From Phoronis australis (Eukaryota; Phoronida; Phoronidae): a DNA stretch of 64,000 nucleotides. Below, piece by piece: positions 62,440 through 64,000 of this stretch (its first letter is position 1; each line of letters opens with the position of its first letter). The stretch covers positions 261,928 to 325,927 of the forward strand of contig NMRA01000452.1 in assembly GCA_002633005.1 (NCBI GenBank), in the 5' to 3' direction. The notes below the pieces were generated by a model. It had not been told where the DNA came from. It saw only the letters and a list, made by a program, of their open reading frames with translations, and searched no databases. Both the position numbers and the translations under genes were made by a program.

Positions 62440-64000
62440 TTATGAATCATCCGTACACAATCTCCCTTCCACTTCAGTCATCTCCTTCAGCATTGCCGTA
62501 TTGTCGCTGCTGTTGTTATTATAGCCAATCCTGGCTCTCATCTCTTTAGCCTCGGAGTAGCATTGATGGGCCAAGGCCATTTCATCTGTGCTGAAATAGA
62601 GTGCACCAAGTTCCCGCAAGAGGTCAGCCGTGTATGGGTGACCCCGTCCGAACTTATCCAGCCTTCTTCTCATGCTAAGAGCATATTTAATATATCGAAG
62701 AGCTAAATCGACATCACCTCTCGCTTTATGACACAAAGCAAACATTTTCAAAGAAACCGCGATATACTCATGATCGTGGTTGCCGTAAAGTCTCTCATTC
62801 ATCTCGAGTGATTCTATACATATCTCTAACCCCCACTTACTATCATTATCAAGTCTAGAGAGTGTAAGCCCCAGGTTACCTAGTGTTTCTGCAATGTTAA
62901 CGTGGTCTTCTTTACCAAACAATTTTTTGCTGATGTCCAATGAACGAGTACAGTAGTCCAGAGCTTCATTCAGTTTACCCATTTTTAGGTAAACCTCACC
63001 CGTGTTGTTAAGGAGATTTGCTCTATCAATCTGGTCGCTGTTTCCTGAAAGTGTTTCCAAACCCCTTAAATTATACTCAAGAGACTTTTCGTAAAAGCCA
63101 AGGTCTTTAAAAAGCCATGCAACATTAGCATACAGTTCGGAGACACACGAATGAAGACCTCCATGAACTTTGATCACCATGCGTAGTGCATCTATGTGAT
63201 ATTGTAGAGCTGTCTCACGATCACTCAAACAGTAGTATAGAGTGCCAAGGTTAATTAAAGAAGACGCAACGTCGGGATGGTCAACTTCGCCATATTTCCT
63301 CTTTCTCATTTCCAGTGACTCTTGAAAATACTGTAGTGCCGAAGCAGGATCTTTTGAGTTGTTGTATGCAATCCCAACGTCACTTAATCCTGACGAAATG
63401 TCGGCATGGTCAACGTTGCCATATATCCTCTTCCTCATTTCCAGTGCCTCTTGCAAATACTGTAGTGCCGAGACATGATCACTAGAATTGTTGTATGCAC
63501 TGCCAATGTCACTTAAACAAGACGCAATGTCGGGATGGTCAACGCCGCCATATATCCTCTTTCTCATTTTCAGTGACTCTTGATAATACTGTAGTGCCAA
63601 GACATGATCACTAGAATTGTTGTATGCACTGGCAATGTTACTTAAAGAAGACGCAATGTAGGGATGGTCAACATCGCCATATATCCTCTTCCTCATTTCC
63701 AGTGACTCTTGATAATACTGTAGTGCCGAAGCATGATCTTTTGAGTTGTTGTATGCACCGCCAACGTTACTTAAAGAAGACGCAATGCCGGGATGGTCAA
63801 CGTCGCCATATATCCTCTTCCTCATTTCAAGTGACTCTTGATAATACTGTAGTGCCGAAGCATGATCTTTTGAGTTGTTGAATGCACTACCAACGTCACT
63901 TAAAGAAGACGCAATGTCGGGATGGTCAACGTCGCCATATATCCTCTTCCTCATTTCCAGTGACTCTTGATAATACTGTAGGGCCGAGACATGATCACTT
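62440..64000 (-). CDS. TPR-repeat protein, C-terminal part (kinesin-light-chain-like TPRs)
   Basis: A single open frame enters from the right edge and stops at 62440-62442, giving 519 residues. It is built of about twelve 42-44-residue tetratricopeptide repeats with the pattern ALQYYQESLEMRKRIYG, DVDHPDIASSLSNVG.AYNN. The first five or six are almost identical at DNA level with a 129-bp period; the last six are diverged. Such TPRs form a superhelical scaffold for protein binding. In many invertebrates similar arrays sit behind NACHT, NB-ARC or death-type domains in large, expanded families, but the N-terminal part is outside the window, so its architecture is unknown. No intron is visible. 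There is no membrane segment. Confidence 0.9.
   Translation of the reverse strand, partial: SDHVSALQYYQESLEMRKRIYGDVDHPDIASSLSDVGSAFNNSKDHASALQYYQESLEMRKRIYGDVDHPGIASSLSNVGGAYNNSKDHASALQYYQESLEMRKRIYGDVDHPYIASSLSNIASAYNNSSDHVLALQYYQESLKMRKRIYGGVDHPDIASCLSDIGSAYNNSSDHVSALQYLQEALEMRKRIYGNVDHADISSGLSDVGIAYNNSKDPASALQYFQESLEMRKRKYGEVDHPDVASSLINLGTLYYCLSDRETALQYHIDALRMVIKVHGGLHSCVSELYANVAWLFKDLGFYEKSLEYNLRGLETLSGNSDQIDRANLLNNTGEVYLKMGKLNEALDYCTRSLDISKKLFGKEDHVNIAETLGNLGLTLSRLDNDSKWGLEICIESLEMNERLYGNHDHEYIAVSLKMFALCHKARGDVDLALRYIKYALSMRRRLDKFGRGHPYTADLLRELGALYFSTDEMALAHQCYSEAKEMRARIGYNNNSSDNTAMLKEMTEVEGRLCTDDS
63300..64000 (-). repeat. Near-identical 129-bp coding repeats
   Basis: Five to six units, each 43 codons, differ by only a few bases (for example IASSLSNVGGAYNN versus IASSLSNIASAYNN). 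Similarity extends to synonymous positions, pointing to recent duplication or homogenisation. Confidence 0.9.

Noticed and set aside
63624-63881. Plus-strand repetitive frame within the TPR gene
   Set aside because: Antisense of the 129-bp TPR repeats; its periodicity is inherited.

Overview
This is animal nuclear DNA. The genes are split by GT-AG introns, gene density is low, and base composition is AT-rich. The recognisable proteins are metazoan: a 20S proteasome alpha subunit, a peroxisomal ether-lipid enzyme, a doublecortin-like kinase, an antistasin-like secreted protein and a kinesin-light-chain-style TPR array. Remnants of LINE, Penelope-like and MITE elements, together with the antistasin and TPR families, suggest a marine invertebrate, perhaps a non-vertebrate deuterostome. 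The species cannot be settled from the sequence alone.

Layout. (1) 1-4320, plus strand: the 3' exons of PSMA2. One exon is present twice because of an assembly join. (2) 4320-6380: gap between the convergent PSMA2 and AGPS 3' ends. (3) 6387-18328, minus strand: AGPS, nearly complete (13 distinct coding exons), lacking only the N-terminal exon(s). Two internal exons are duplicated across a second assembly join. (4) 18330-28600: no confident gene; it holds a small MITE, a three-copy local repeat family and a dead LINE. (5) 28600-48060, minus strand: a complete DCLK gene (two DCX domains plus a kinase, 890 aa predicted, six coding exons) with likely 5' UTR exons. Its first coding intron is about 11.7 kb and contains a third assembly join. 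(6) 48060-53178: no confident gene. (7) 53178-56655, minus strand: a four-exon gene for a secreted protein with a signal peptide, a very acidic segment and a basic, cysteine-rich C-terminal region ending in two antistasin-like modules. (8) 56656-62439: repeats and a Penelope-like fragment. (9) 62440-64000, minus strand: the C-terminal end of a TPR-repeat protein that runs off the window.

The genes have unrelated jobs (protein turnover, plasmalogen synthesis, microtubule-associated signalling, secreted cysteine-rich peptide, TPR scaffold), and nothing indicates a functional cluster. Each of the three single-N positions (945, 9529, 43978) touches a long direct duplication whose edge coincides with the N. 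This is the pattern of unmerged allelic contig ends, so the duplicated exons should not be read as biology without checking. The most interesting biological items are the acidic-pro/cysteine-rich antistasin-like gene with CCAAT-containing repeat arrays upstream, the C-terminal SKL peroxisomal signal on AGPS, a minisatellite built from an AGPS splice-donor junction, and the homogenised TPR repeats.
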